From: Gammaproteobacteria bacterium | GTDB taxonomy: Bacteria; Pseudomonadota; Gammaproteobacteria; Steroidobacterales; Woeseiaceae | Reading direction: 5' to 3' | Assembly (NCBI GenBank): GCA_029861535.1 | Contig: JAOTZC010000022.1 | Location: 1-41,813, forward strand | DNA: 41,813 nt | Shown here: positions 1 to 8,691 of the stretch, piece by piece | Position numbering within the stretch: the stretch's first letter is position 1 | How the letters are laid out: every line of letters begins with the position of its first letter | Notes under the pieces: model-generated | Told to the model about the DNA's origin: nothing | Database searches by the model: none | The model's input: the letters and a program-made list of their open reading frames with translations, nothing else | Position numbers and translations under genes: made by a program

Positions 1-993
1 GTCGCCCCGCAGCCCATTTGCTCTCAACCTATTTCTGAGCTGACGCACAATACCAAGACCTGCTGCTCCGGCGCCGAAGACAACAATCCTGCTGTCAACA
101 AAATTCTGGCCGCTGATTCGGCATGCACCCTGCACGCATGCACTTGCAACCGCGCCGGTGCCCTGAATATCGTCATTAAACGACGGCACCTGCTGCCGGT
201 AGCGATCGAGTATCATCAGCGCGTTTTCTTTGTGAAAATCCTCCCACTGAATAACAACATTTGGAAACACGCTCTTCGCCGCCGCGACAAACTCGTCAAC
301 CAGCGCTACGTAGCGTTCGCCTCGCAGCCGCTGCTGCCGATAGCCTAGATATAATGGGTCGTCCAGCAATGCCTGATTGTCGGTCCCTACATCAAGGCTG
401 ATCGGTAGCGTTTGCGCCGGGTGAATACCAGCGCCCGCGCAATACAGCGCCAGCTTGCCGACGCTTATAGCCATGCCACCAGCACCTTGGTCACCGATGC
501 CGAGGATTGCTTCATTATCGGTAACGACCATTAGACGAACGTCGCTGAATGGCGCCGCGCTGCGTAGAACTTCTTCGATTCGGCCCACGTAGTCCGGCGT
601 AATGAAGATCCCCCGACCGCGACGAAATACTCGCGAGTAGTATTGTGATGCCTTGCCGACCGTCGGCGTGTAAACGATCGGCATAATTTCCTCGAGGTGT
701 ATGCTCAGCAGTTTGTAAAACAGCACCTCATTACGGTCTTGCAACAATGCAAGGCCAATGTTTCGACCGACATCGTCTCGCTCGAAAAATATGGATCTGA
801 AAATGCGTTCGCATTGCTTGTCGATGGGGTTGTATTCCGCTGGCAACATGCCTTCGATTCCTAGCCGGCGACGCTCTTCTAGTGTGAAAGCGGTGCCTTT
901 GTTGTACATCGGATATCGAAGTAGATCCGGACCGTTCTTATTTACTGTTAGTCGATCGCCGTTTGGCGTCCTATCGAGATCAAACTTTTCCAT
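1..993 (-). CDS. maeA: NAD-dependent malic enzyme (C-terminus off window)
   Basis: Converts malate to pyruvate and CO2 with reduction of NAD(P)+ in the cytosol. The 331 visible residues are the N-terminal part of a protein family of about 560 residues; the rest lies beyond the left edge. I read the malic-enzyme N-terminal domain with YTPTVGKA near residue 107, the FNDDIQGTGA signature near residue 271, and the beginning of the Rossmann NAD-binding domain (VVFGAGAAGLG near residue 305). The start is ATG at 993 with a purine-rich AAGGGGCAAGAAG just upstream. Only 24 bases separate it from the upstream EamA gene, so the two are probably co-transcribed. NAD versus NADP preference cannot be told from the visible part; the gene symbol is by family resemblance. 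Confidence 0.93.
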   Translation of the reverse strand, partial: MEKFDLDRTPNGDRLTVNKNGPDLLRYPMYNKGTAFTLEERRRLGIEGMLPAEYNPIDKQCERIFRSIFFERDDVGRNIGLALLQDRNEVLFYKLLSIHLEEIMPIVYTPTVGKASQYYSRVFRRGRGIFITPDYVGRIEEVLRSAAPFSDVRLMVVTDNEAILGIGDQGAGGMAISVGKLALYCAGAGIHPAQTLPISLDVGTDNQALLDDPLYLGYRQQRLRGERYVALVDEFVAAAKSVFPNVVIQWEDFHKENALMILDRYRQQVPSFNDDIQGTGAVASACVQGACRISGQNFVDSRIVVFGAGAAGLGIVRQLRNRLRANGLRGD

Positions 994-1017
994 CGATCTT
1001 CTTGCCCCTTGCCGATG

Positions 1018-1938
1018 TCAACTATCCGAGTCTACTCGAACACCGACTGGGTTAGGCGGTTTTGTCGGCGTCGCACCTTTGAGGACGAATACATTACCAG
1101 CGAGTACGAAAGTCGTGCCAACAATTATGGAGGCATCCATATGCAGACCTTCAAAAAGCATAGATAGGATCAATGCGACGACCGGAAACATGACCATGGC
1201 ATAGCCCGCTTTATGCGCCCCGATACGACCCAGCAGCGTTAGGTATGCACCAAACGCAATAATCGAACCGAAGATCGACAGATACGCCAAAGAAACGATG
1301 TAGTCCGGCGAGTATTCGAACGTAAATCGATAACCCGCGATAATCGTATAGATAGCCGTCAAGCATGCCCCATAAAACATGCCCCAGGCGTTAGATTGAA
1401 TCACCGGAAGTTTCAGCAGCTGCGCTTTCTGTGACGCCATATTGCCGAAGGATGCGACGAATGCGCCAAGAGCGGCGAGTACCGAGCCATAGAAGACGCT
1501 GTCCGTAAGCGAGACCTCATCAATCTGCGGGGCAAACAGGACGACAATGCCGAGGATGCCGAGCGCAGCGCCGCCAAGTACTCTGCGCCCTGCCCGAACG
1601 TTGAAGAAAATTCGTGACAACAGGATATTGATCCATACCATCGCCGTGAAAACGATCGCACAAAGCGCCGATGTGATATGAACCTGCGCGCGGTATGTCA
1701 GGATGTAGTTCAGGCAAAAGAGGAAGAAGCCGAGCAGCACGAACCAGGCGTGCGAGCGTAGATCGAATTTGAGTCGTAAGCCGCGGATCGACGACCACGC
1801 GAACAACAACGCCGACGCAATCGCATATCGATATACGATCGATACTTCAGGTTCAACGACGCCAAGCTGAAATTCTATGGCAAGCCATGTCGAGCCCCAG
1901 ATCAGCACGGTTATGATATACAGCAGCGTATTGCTCAT
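1018..1938 (-). CDS. EamA/DMT-family transporter
   Basis: A 306-residue inner-membrane protein with about ten hydrophobic segments arranged as two EamA repeats, the usual length for drug/metabolite transporters. The N-terminus has the typical family opening, LIWGSTWLAIEFQLG, at residues 13-27. Members export amino acids, metabolites or drugs; the substrate here is unknown. The start is ATG at 1938. It lies directly upstream of the malic enzyme gene on the same strand, with a 24-base gap, suggesting one transcript, although no functional link is obvious. Confidence 0.9.
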   Translation of the reverse strand: MSNTLLYIITVLIWGSTWLAIEFQLGVVEPEVSIVYRYAIASALLFAWSSIRGLRLKFDLRSHAWFVLLGFFLFCLNYILTYRAQVHITSALCAIVFTAMVWINILLSRIFFNVRAGRRVLGGAALGILGIVVLFAPQIDEVSLTDSVFYGSVLAALGAFVASFGNMASQKAQLLKLPVIQSNAWGMFYGACLTAIYTIIAGYRFTFEYSPDYIVSLAYLSIFGSIIAFGAYLTLLGRIGAHKAGYAMVMFPVVALILSMLFEGLHMDASIIVGTTFVLAGNVFVLKGATPTKPPNPVGVRVDSDS

Positions 1939-2027
1939 CGATCATCGTGACGGCTAAATCGAAGCATGCATGGTAAATCATCGCTGCCGCGATCAGTATT
2001 ACTAGTGTATTTATTTTTTCGTCGCGG

Positions 2028-3779
2028 CTACCGCAAATTGGTGCGGCTGGGTTTTGGCATTACTTGCGCATCGCTGTCAGACGTTGCCATACGATGCTTG
2101 CGACGTGACATGACCGCGTGTTCGAAGGCTGCAGCTGGCAGAGGTTTGCCCAGCAAATAGCCCTGCCCCAACTCACAGCCTTGGTCGCGCAAAAAGTTCA
2201 ACTGATAGTCCGTTTCGATGCCTTCCGCTATGACCTGTAAACCCAGCCGGTGCGCCATCGCGATAATCGCGGCACAAATTGCCGCATCGTCGTTATTGTC
2301 GGCGAGTTCCGCGACAAACGACTGGTCTATCTTCAACGCATCAAGTGGAAAGCGCTTCAGATAGCTAAGCGATGAATAGCCCGTCCCGAAGTCGTCGATC
2401 GCAAGACTAACGCCAGCATCCTTCAGGTATGTCAATGTCTCGATCGTATCTTGCACATCACGCATTAACAGACTTTCGGTCAACTCGAGCTGCAACAAGT
2501 TCGGCTTGATGGCCGCCTCGAACAGTGCCCTCATGACGGTCTCCTTCAGGTCGCTCTGATATAGCTGCTGACTGGAAATATTGACGGCGACTTCGATCTC
2601 GAAGCCCAATCTGTCCTTCCAGTCGCGGACCTGTGTACACGCCGCTCTCAATACCCACTCGCCGAGTGCCGTGATTAACCCAGTTTCTTCGGCCACCGGG
2701 ATGAAATGGCCCGGCGGAATATAATTTCCTTCTTCGTCTTGCCAACGCGCAAGTGCTTCAACACCGATGATTTCGCCGGTTTCGAGGTGACGTTTTGGCT
2801 GATAATGCAGCTCGAGCAGATCATTCTCGATCGCCTTGCGCAGGCCGCCTTCGAGTTCGAGACGGCGCATCGATCGCAGGCTCATCGTGCCTGAATAAAA
2901 TCGGACACTGTTTCGACCCGCGCCCTTGGCCTGATACATCGCAACGTCAGCGTGCTTCAACAAGTCTTCCACATTGTCACCATCCTGTGGAAACAACGAT
3001 ATTCCAACACTTGGCGTGACGACGAACTCGTGTCCTCGATAGCGCACGGGTTTGCGAAGCTTATCTCTGATGCGATCGGCGACTATCAGCATCACATCCT
3101 CATCTTCGACTCCTTCTATCGCGCAAACAAATTCATCACCGCCAAGGCGAGCGATGCCAAACGGCTCGGCATTGGAGGTATCTGACGGCGCCTGTTTGCG
3201 GACGCAGCCGGACATCCTTTCGGCGATCGCCTTCAGCACACCATCTCCATAGCTATGGCCAAGGTTGTCGTTAATACGCTTGAAGTTATCCAGGTCGACG
3301 TACATGATCGCTATCTGGCTATTGGTCTTACGCGCTTCGTGGATCATTTGTTCAAGTTGCTGAAGAAAGAACTGTCGATTCGGCAGTCCAGTTAGCGGGT
3401 CGTAGTACGCGAGCTTGTGTATCCGCTCTTCGGCACGTTTATTTGCCGTAAATTCGGTGACGACGACGAGCGTCTGCTGATCCAAGAAAGGAACAAAACG
3501 GGCGACGTAATGAGCAATGTTGCCAGATAACGTTGTTAGCGCGAACTCATAATGTTGCGGCTTGCCGGACCGCTGTACGTCAGCGCTCATTCGCGACCAG
3601 ATTTTTGCAATAGCGTTTGGCAAATACTTCGCTATCGGCACAGGCTCGTCGCCCGGATCTGGCAGTGGATGTTCGCTATTACCCGGTCGATAGTCCAGGA
3701 TCTCGCATTCCTGCGATAACATGATCATCGCATCCGGGATAGCTCGCAATAGTGCGTCGTATTTCTCTTTTGTCGCCAA
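2028..3779 (-). CDS. PAS-GGDEF-EAL bifunctional cyclic-di-GMP enzyme
   Basis: A soluble 583-residue protein predicted to make and/or degrade cyclic di-GMP. An N-terminal PAS-like sensor (about 8-115) is followed by a GGDEF domain with intact RLGGDEF (motif near 213-217) and an EAL domain with intact EALARW (near 341) plus the other expected catalytic patches: VNISSQQL, LELTESLL, IDDFGTGYSSL, KIDQSF and AEGIET. Both activities may therefore be retained. No RxxD inhibitory site precedes GGDEF, so product inhibition is probably absent. I chose TTG at 3779 because GGAGGT lies 6 bases before it (3786-3791); the frame stays open upstream to another TTG at 3797 that has no such site. No membrane segment is seen. 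Confidence 0.93.
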   Translation of the reverse strand: MATKEKYDALLRAIPDAMIMLSQECEILDYRPGNSEHPLPDPGDEPVPIAKYLPNAIAKIWSRMSADVQRSGKPQHYEFALTTLSGNIAHYVARFVPFLDQQTLVVVTEFTANKRAEERIHKLAYYDPLTGLPNRQFFLQQLEQMIHEARKTNSQIAIMYVDLDNFKRINDNLGHSYGDGVLKAIAERMSGCVRKQAPSDTSNAEPFGIARLGGDEFVCAIEGVEDEDVMLIVADRIRDKLRKPVRYRGHEFVVTPSVGISLFPQDGDNVEDLLKHADVAMYQAKGAGRNSVRFYSGTMSLRSMRRLELEGGLRKAIENDLLELHYQPKRHLETGEIIGVEALARWQDEEGNYIPPGHFIPVAEETGLITALGEWVLRAACTQVRDWKDRLGFEIEVAVNISSQQLYQSDLKETVMRALFEAAIKPNLLQLELTESLLMRDVQDTIETLTYLKDAGVSLAIDDFGTGYSSLSYLKRFPLDALKIDQSFVAELADNNDDAAICAAIIAMAHRLGLQVIAEGIETDYQLNFLRDQGCELGQGYLLGKPLPAAAFEHAVMSRRKHRMATSDSDAQVMPKPSRTNLR

Positions 3780-3883
3780 GCCGCGACCTCCGTACAACCG
3801 GACGTGGACGAAGTGGCAAACGCCACAACTCCTCTCTTGTTGTCGGCTGGATCGGGTCTAACTTGAGCGTAGGTTTTTGATTA

Positions 3884-6139
3884 TCAAACGACTCCGGCGT
3901 TTCGAAATGGCAGTTCGCGGATGCGAGCGCCGGTGGCCGCAAACCACGCGTTCGCGATGGCCGGCGCTACTGGTGGGACGCCCGGCTCGCCGACGCCACC
4001 CGGCGGCGCATCGACATTCATTATATGTACGTCAATCTCTGCTGGCGCCTCATTGATGCGGACGACGGGATAGGTATCGAAGTTGCCCTGAACCACGGCG
4101 CCGTCTTCGGCCGTGATTTCGCCGTGCAACGTCAGGCTCATGCCGTAAATGCCGGCACCTTCCATTTGCGCGCGCACGCGATCGGGATTGATCACGGTAC
4201 CCGCATCCAGCGCGGTCCATAGCTTGTGTACGCGAAGTTTTCCTGACGAATCGGCGCTGACTTCTGCGACCGTAGCAACGCTGGTAAGAAACGAGCGATG
4301 TACGGCGATTCCAAGACCATGGCCATCGGGGAGCTCACGACCCCAGCCGGCCATCTCCGCCGCTTTCTCGAGCACGGCTTTGATGCGGCCGGTGTCGATC
4401 GGGTGCGTGTCGAGGCTTTGGCCGTAATTCGAATACTTCGCGCCATCCTCGGTTGGATCGATTTTGCGATCCGGACCAATCAATTTGACGAGAAAATCCT
4501 TCGGATCTTCGCCGACGACATGCGCGAGTTCGTCGGCGAAACTGCTTGCGGCAAACGCATGGTAGATATTACAGACCGAGCGCAACCAGCCAATACGCAA
4601 ATGCGCCTTAGCGTCGCCGGTCTCGAGACGCATGTTCGGAATCGCGTATGGCGAATCGACGAAACCAAGTCCGAGTTCCCATACGGCTGGTTTGGTCGAT
4701 GCATCTTCGAACGTCGAGGCAATGGATGGAAACGCTGTGCGGTGCAGCCAACTGCTGACATTGCCGCCCTCATCAATGCTCGCTTCTAGGTGCTGCGCAC
4801 TGACCGTATGAAAATAGCCGTGCCGCAAATCATCTTCGCGCGTCCAGGTTACCTTAACCGGCTTGCCGGCCTTTTTGGCAAGCCATGCTGCTTCGGCAAC
4901 GAAGTCCGATTTGGACTTGCGGCCGAAGCCACCGCCCAGCAAGGTGACGTTGACGGTGACCTCTTCTTTGTCGAGGCCGAGTATGCTGGCAACGGTGTTC
5001 TGTGCCGACTGCGGATCCTGCGTTGACGCCCAAACTTCGCAACGGCCATCGCCGTGGATGAGCGCCGTTGCGGCCGGCGGCTCCATCGGCGATTGCGCCA
5101 AGTGTGGCGCATAATATTCGACCGCGTGGGTCTTGGCGCCGCCGGCGAACGCCGCCGCTGCGTCGCCCCGATTTAAGATCAATTTACCTTCATTACAACA
5201 ACTTATTAGAAGTTCTTCACGGTATTTCTCGGAACTGTAGGCAGCGTTTGGCCCGTTATCCCAGTTGATCTCGAGCGCCTCCCGCCCCTTTTGCGCCGCC
5301 CAGGTATTGCTTGCCAGCACGGCCACGCCACCCAGCGGGTTGTAAAACGGCGGCGCGGTCGGATCCGGCATACGGACAACGTCGACAACACCGGCAATCT
5401 GACGCGCGGCGCCGTCATTGAAATCTCTCACCTTGCCGCCGTGTACCGGGCATCGCTCGATCGATGCATACAGCATGTCCGGCAACTGCGTATCGATGCC
5501 GTAATTTGCAACACCGGTCGTCATCGCAAAACCGTCGATCAAATCGATCGACTTGCCGATGTAACGATAGTCCTCCGGGGCCTTGAACGTCGGGTTCTCA
5601 GGTACGTCAATATCAGCCAAGTGCTCGACCAGATCGCCATAGCCAGCATGATGGCCACCGGCGACATGATGCACAGCATGATCACGCGCCTCGCACTCGG
5701 CGGCCGGCACCTGCCACAACTGGGCGGCGGCCATGATCAGCATTTCACGTGCCGACGCACCGGCACGGCGCAATAGGTCAAAATGCCGACGTATGCTCGT
5801 TGAGCCATCGGTGTTCTGATCGCCATATTTTTCGTCGCCGATCGCCTGGATCAACTCAATGCGATCCCAGTCAGCTTCCATTTCGTCGGCAATGACCTGT
5901 GGCAGGCAAGTACGAATGCCTTGACCCATCTCGGAACGATGACAATAGATCTCGACGACACCGTCCTTGCGCAAATTGACGTAGACGTTTGGGACGAACT
6001 TGCCGTCTGCAGTGACTGTGCGCATCTCAGCATCCGGCCCACAGGCTGTCGTAACCGTCATCGCAAGCACGAGGCCGCCGCCTGCCTGGCCTGTCCGCTT
6101 CAAGAAATCGCGACGAGTAATACGCTGGATATCGCTCAT
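3884..6139 (-). CDS. Molybdopterin-binding hydroxylase large subunit (isoquinoline 1-oxidoreductase beta type)
   Basis: Large catalytic subunit (751 residues) of a xanthine-dehydrogenase-family molybdenum hydroxylase, which hydroxylates or oxidises an N-heterocycle or aldehyde with water as oxygen source. The N-terminus carries a twin-arginine signal (RRDFLK at residues 9-14) and a hydrophobic stretch ending in TTAC, so it is exported folded, possibly lipid-anchored at the Cys. The conserved [17 protein letters not shown] near residue 715 contains the expected catalytic Glu. The ATG at 6139 overlaps the stop of the iron-sulfur subunit gene (ATGA), giving translational coupling. The frame continues upstream but without the Tat start context. 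The substrate is unknown; no cytochrome electron acceptor gene is adjacent. Confidence 0.93.
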   Translation of the reverse strand: MSDIQRITRRDFLKRTGQAGGGLVLAMTVTTACGPDAEMRTVTADGKFVPNVYVNLRKDGVVEIYCHRSEMGQGIRTCLPQVIADEMEADWDRIELIQAIGDEKYGDQNTDGSTSIRRHFDLLRRAGASAREMLIMAAAQLWQVPAAECEARDHAVHHVAGGHHAGYGDLVEHLADIDVPENPTFKAPEDYRYIGKSIDLIDGFAMTTGVANYGIDTQLPDMLYASIERCPVHGGKVRDFNDGAARQIAGVVDVVRMPDPTAPPFYNPLGGVAVLASNTWAAQKGREALEINWDNGPNAAYSSEKYREELLISCCNEGKLILNRGDAAAAFAGGAKTHAVEYYAPHLAQSPMEPPAATALIHGDGRCEVWASTQDPQSAQNTVASILGLDKEEVTVNVTLLGGGFGRKSKSDFVAEAAWLAKKAGKPVKVTWTREDDLRHGYFHTVSAQHLEASIDEGGNVSSWLHRTAFPSIASTFEDASTKPAVWELGLGFVDSPYAIPNMRLETGDAKAHLRIGWLRSVCNIYHAFAASSFADELAHVVGEDPKDFLVKLIGPDRKIDPTEDGAKYSNYGQSLDTHPIDTGRIKAVLEKAAEMAGWGRELPDGHGLGIAVHRSFLTSVATVAEVSADSSGKLRVHKLWTALDAGTVINPDRVRAQMEGAGIYGMSLTLHGEITAEDGAVVQGNFDTYPVVRINEAPAEIDVHIMNVDAPPGGVGEPGVPPVAPAIANAWFAATGARIRELPFRNAGVV

Positions 6140-6594
6140 GACCGATCCTCCGCCGCACGGTGAATCGCTTTGCGGATTCGGGTGTAGGTCCCGCAGCGGC
6201 AGATATTGCCGCTCATCGCGGTGTCGATGTCGGTGTCGGTTGGCTGCGGGTTTCGTTCCAGCAGCGCGGCCGCACTCATTATTTGTCCAGATTGACAGTA
6301 GCCACACTGCGGCACATTCAACTCTCGCCAGGCAACTTGCAGCGGATGATTGCCGTCGGCCGACAGTCCCTCAATGGTCGTAACACTTCGCCCCGCCGCC
6401 GCAGATACCGGCAATGCGCAAGAACGTACCGCTTGTCCGTCCAGTAGTACGGTACAGGCGCCGCAAAGCGCCTTGCCGCAACCGAATTTTGTTCCGGTCA
6501 GACCCGCGATGTCGCGAATTGCCCAAAGTAACGGCATTTGCGGATCGACATCGAGCGTGTGCAGATCGTCATTGATTGTCAGTTCGACCGCCAT
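6136..6594 (-). CDS. [2Fe-2S] small subunit of the molybdenum hydroxylase (IorA type)
   Basis: A 152-residue electron-transfer subunit that passes electrons from the molybdenum site to an outside acceptor. An N-terminal plant-type ferredoxin domain has CGKALCGAC plus a fourth Cys (RSC). A C-terminal four-helix [2Fe-2S] domain has CGYCQSGQ and CRCGTY. This matches the IorA/CoxS family in length and motif order. ATG at 6594 is favoured over the GTG at 6597 because GGGGG sits 5 bases before it. It lacks its own export signal and would ride through the Tat system with the large subunit, whose gene overlaps its stop codon by 4 bases. Confidence 0.93.
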   Translation of the reverse strand: MAVELTINDDLHTLDVDPQMPLLWAIRDIAGLTGTKFGCGKALCGACTVLLDGQAVRSCALPVSAAAGRSVTTIEGLSADGNHPLQVAWRELNVPQCGYCQSGQIMSAAALLERNPQPTDTDIDTAMSGNICRCGTYTRIRKAIHRAAEDRS

Positions 6595-6774
6595 CACTGC
6601 CCCCTATTGCTGTTTGGGATCTAATTCATGCGAGATATTAGCATCTGACCAATAGCTTGGGTGCGGGCGTTCCGAGGCGGCAATAGCGGGGTCGAATCAG
6701 GGAAAGAATTGACCGCATACACCAGGGTCCGACGGGATGCCGGAACGCCGGGTCGAACGAGGCGAAGCGATTAT

Positions 6775-6948
6775 TTAGCCGCGGTTGTAAGGATTATTCT
6801 TGTCGGGCTCGATGATCGGTTCCTCGAGCGTCAGGTCGGTGGTCGCCTCGGTTTCGGAAAGAAGCTCCGAGCAACGCCGCTGAATATCAGCGAGCTTTAG
6901 CGACACATTCGACTCCGAAAGTGGGATGTCTTTGAAATCTTTGTCCAT
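6775..6948 (-). CDS. Small acidic protein of 57 residues, function unknown
   Basis: I do not recognise this protein. The frame runs ATG (6948) to TAA (6775). It starts MDKDFKDIPLSESN, has a short amphipathic helix with the only Cys (LADIQRRCSELLSE, about 20-33), and ends in an acidic, proline-containing tail finishing NNPYNRG. It has no signal peptide or membrane segment. The ribosome site is weak (GGAA 2 bases before ATG). Support for it being real comes from the promoter: a TGTGA-N6-TCACA operator and a TATACT -10 box lie directly upstream, spaced as in a class II CRP promoter. It stands alone between the M20 peptidase and the hydroxylase genes. It could instead be a regulatory leader; coding is more likely than not. 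Confidence 0.6.
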   Translation of the reverse strand: MDKDFKDIPLSESNVSLKLADIQRRCSELLSETEATTDLTLEEPIIEPDKNNPYNRG

Positions 6949-6999
6949 TTTCCGTTCTACGGCCTATGCTGTCTCCGATTGGCGACAGTCCTTTGTCGC

Positions 7000-7043
7000 A
7001 GTATAGAGACAGCTTGGCCGCTCAAGTGTGAGCTGCGTCACAC
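7000..7043 (-). promoter_or_regulatory. CRP-type operator with class II promoter for the 57-residue ORF
   Basis: On the minus strand the operator GTGTGA-CGCAGC-TCACAC (7026-7043) is a perfect 6-base inverted repeat matching the CRP core TGTGA-N6-TCACA. A -10 box TATACT (7000-7005) follows, with a poor -35 (CACTTG, 7023-7028) overlapped by the operator. A transcription start 7 bases after the -10 box (about 6993) puts the operator centre (7034.5) at -41.5, the class II CRP position. The binding protein (CRP, Vfr or a relative) is inferred. Confidence 0.65.
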
Positions 7044-7062
7044 AAAAACGGCAAAAAAGCCG
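7044..7062 (-). terminator. Short intrinsic terminator after the M20 peptidase gene
   Basis: On the minus strand CGGC-TTTTTT-GCCG is followed by TTTTTG, starting 44 bases past the peptidase stop codon. The stem is only 4 bp, so this is a modest terminator; the CRP operator hairpin directly after it may strengthen it. Confidence 0.5.
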
Positions 7063-7105
7063 CTAATTCAGGACCTTATGTCAGATTGGAGGCGATCCAG
7101 CCGCA

Positions 7106-8665
7106 CTAGGGTTGTGGCGGTGTCTGGCTCAGGACGGACATCAGAATCGCGATGCCTTCGACGAAATTGCCCAGACGCAGGTTTTCGTTCGGGCTGTGCT
7201 GATTGTTGTCGATGTTGACGGTCGGCACAGTCGCTGCCGGCACGCCCAAAGCGGCGATAATCGGTGCGATCGGAATCGATCCGCCCATCGAGCGGATCAA
7301 AATAGGTTCCTCACCGTATAGGTTGCGCATGCCGGCGCGTGCCAAGAGCCCCGGCGGCGCATCGAAATCTGAGCGGAAAGCGCCGTAACTGACGTTCGCG
7401 ACGAAAGACGCAATACGAGCGTGTTTCGCCCGTTCCGCCTCCGTCGGTTCCCGGTCGATGACATAAAAACCCTGTCCCTCGATGTGCGAGCGAACGAGCC
7501 CAAGCAGCCGTTCAGCATTTGACTCCGTGACAAGACGAATATCGATTTCGGCGGTTGCGGTTGGCGGTATGATCGTGCGCGATTCCGTCCCGGTCCACGC
7601 GGCGGCCATGCCGCGAATATTCAGCGATGGATATTGAATCGCCTGCTGCAACGTCTCGCCAACAGCGTCCGGCTTCGCAACACCCATCGACGACAGTATC
7701 GCGGCCTCATCGTCGGGTACTTGCGCCAGAATTTCCCGTGTCTCGTCCGATAGCTCAACACCGTCGTAAAAACCCTCAATTTGCACAACTCCATCTGCCG
7801 ATTTCATCGACGCGAGCAACCGCGCCAGATGAAATGCCGGGTTCGGCACGAAATTGCCATAGTGGCCGCTATGTTGTGCGACCCGCGGGCCATAGGTGGT
7901 CAGCGTAACGGTCGCAATACCGCGGGCGCCAAAAGTAACGGTTGGCCGGTTCGATGCATGGGGCGGCCCATCGAAAATCAGCAGCATGTCGGCCGCCAGC
8001 AGGCCCTTGTTGCGGTTGATTGCCTCGGCAAGATTTGGCGACCCTAGCTCTTCTTCGGTATCGATGAGCACCTTCAGGTTGTATTCGGGCACGAAGCCGC
8101 TGGCGTCGAGCAACTCGATCGCGAGCAGAAATTGCGTCATCGGCCCTTTGGAATCGGCTGCGGACCGTGCAAAAACCCGCCAATCGGGGTCGATACCGTG
8201 CTCGAGGCGTACCCAGGGTATCTCCGACCAGCGTCCATCAATGCCCTGTTCCTTAAGCACTGCAAGATAAGGGCTAGCCTGCGCCCACGCCGAGGTGTCG
8301 ACAGGCTGTCCGTCGGCCTGCAGGTAAATCAACAGTGTTGGCTGGCTGTTGTCGATCAGCCGGCCAGCGTACAGCGACGGATTGCCGCGCGTTTGGATGC
8401 GGGCCGTATTGAAGCCGCGGTCACCAAAGGCCAGTTCCAGCCACGCCAGCAGCGCCTCGATATCGTCGGAGTTTTGAGCGTCGTTGGGTAAGCCCAAAAA
8501 TTCCCGAAACAGCGCGACAGACGCGTGCACATGTTCGTCAACGGCCGCGCGAATGTCCGTCGGCTCGAGCGATTCTGCCACTGCGATGCCGGGCAGCAAC
8601 AGTATCGCCATCAGACTTGTCGCAAATCGTGCGACGTTTTTCGATATTATCCTCTTAAACAACAA
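7106..8665 (-). CDS. Secreted M20-family metallopeptidase/amidohydrolase with altered metal ligand
   Basis: A 519-residue exported peptidase-like hydrolase of the M20 (carboxypeptidase/dipeptidase) family with a lid domain. A signal peptide is visible (KRIISKNVARF, hydrophobic stretch, then AVA-ES). Conserved parts present: bridging Asp in RSAADSKGP, catalytic EE in DTEEELGS, Asp in LIFDGP, and the C-terminal His in QHSPNE. The first zinc-ligand His of the usual HxDGQPV loop is Gln (LQADGQPVD). The start is uncertain. The frame opens at a GTG (8719) inside fabH; TTG at 8665 avoids that overlap and gives a normal signal peptide, while ATG at 8611 would remove its basic part. It lies downstream of fabH on the same strand. 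Confidence 0.88.
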   Translation of the reverse strand: MLFKRIISKNVARFATSLMAILLLPGIAVAESLEPTDIRAAVDEHVHASVALFREFLGLPNDAQNSDDIEALLAWLELAFGDRGFNTARIQTRGNPSLYAGRLIDNSQPTLLIYLQADGQPVDTSAWAQASPYLAVLKEQGIDGRWSEIPWVRLEHGIDPDWRVFARSAADSKGPMTQFLLAIELLDASGFVPEYNLKVLIDTEEELGSPNLAEAINRNKGLLAADMLLIFDGPPHASNRPTVTFGARGIATVTLTTYGPRVAQHSGHYGNFVPNPAFHLARLLASMKSADGVVQIEGFYDGVELSDETREILAQVPDDEAAILSSMGVAKPDAVGETLQQAIQYPSLNIRGMAAAWTGTESRTIIPPTATAEIDIRLVTESNAERLLGLVRSHIEGQGFYVIDREPTEAERAKHARIASFVANVSYGAFRSDFDAPPGLLARAGMRNLYGEEPILIRSMGGSIPIAPIIAALGVPAATVPTVNIDNNQHSPNENLRLGNFVEGIAILMSVLSQTPPQP

Positions 8666-8691
8666 GGTATTAGTTACTCTATTTAATGTAG

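Noticed and set aside
3876..3888. Palindrome TTTGAT-T-ATCAAA at the end of the hydroxylase gene
   Set aside because: AT-rich and short; it partly overlaps coding sequence and stands without promoter elements, so chance is likely.
6661..6770. GCGTTCCG and CGGAACGC inverted repeat upstream of the iron-sulfur subunit gene
   Set aside because: Arms are about 70 bases apart with no supporting structure between them; not convincing as terminator or operator.
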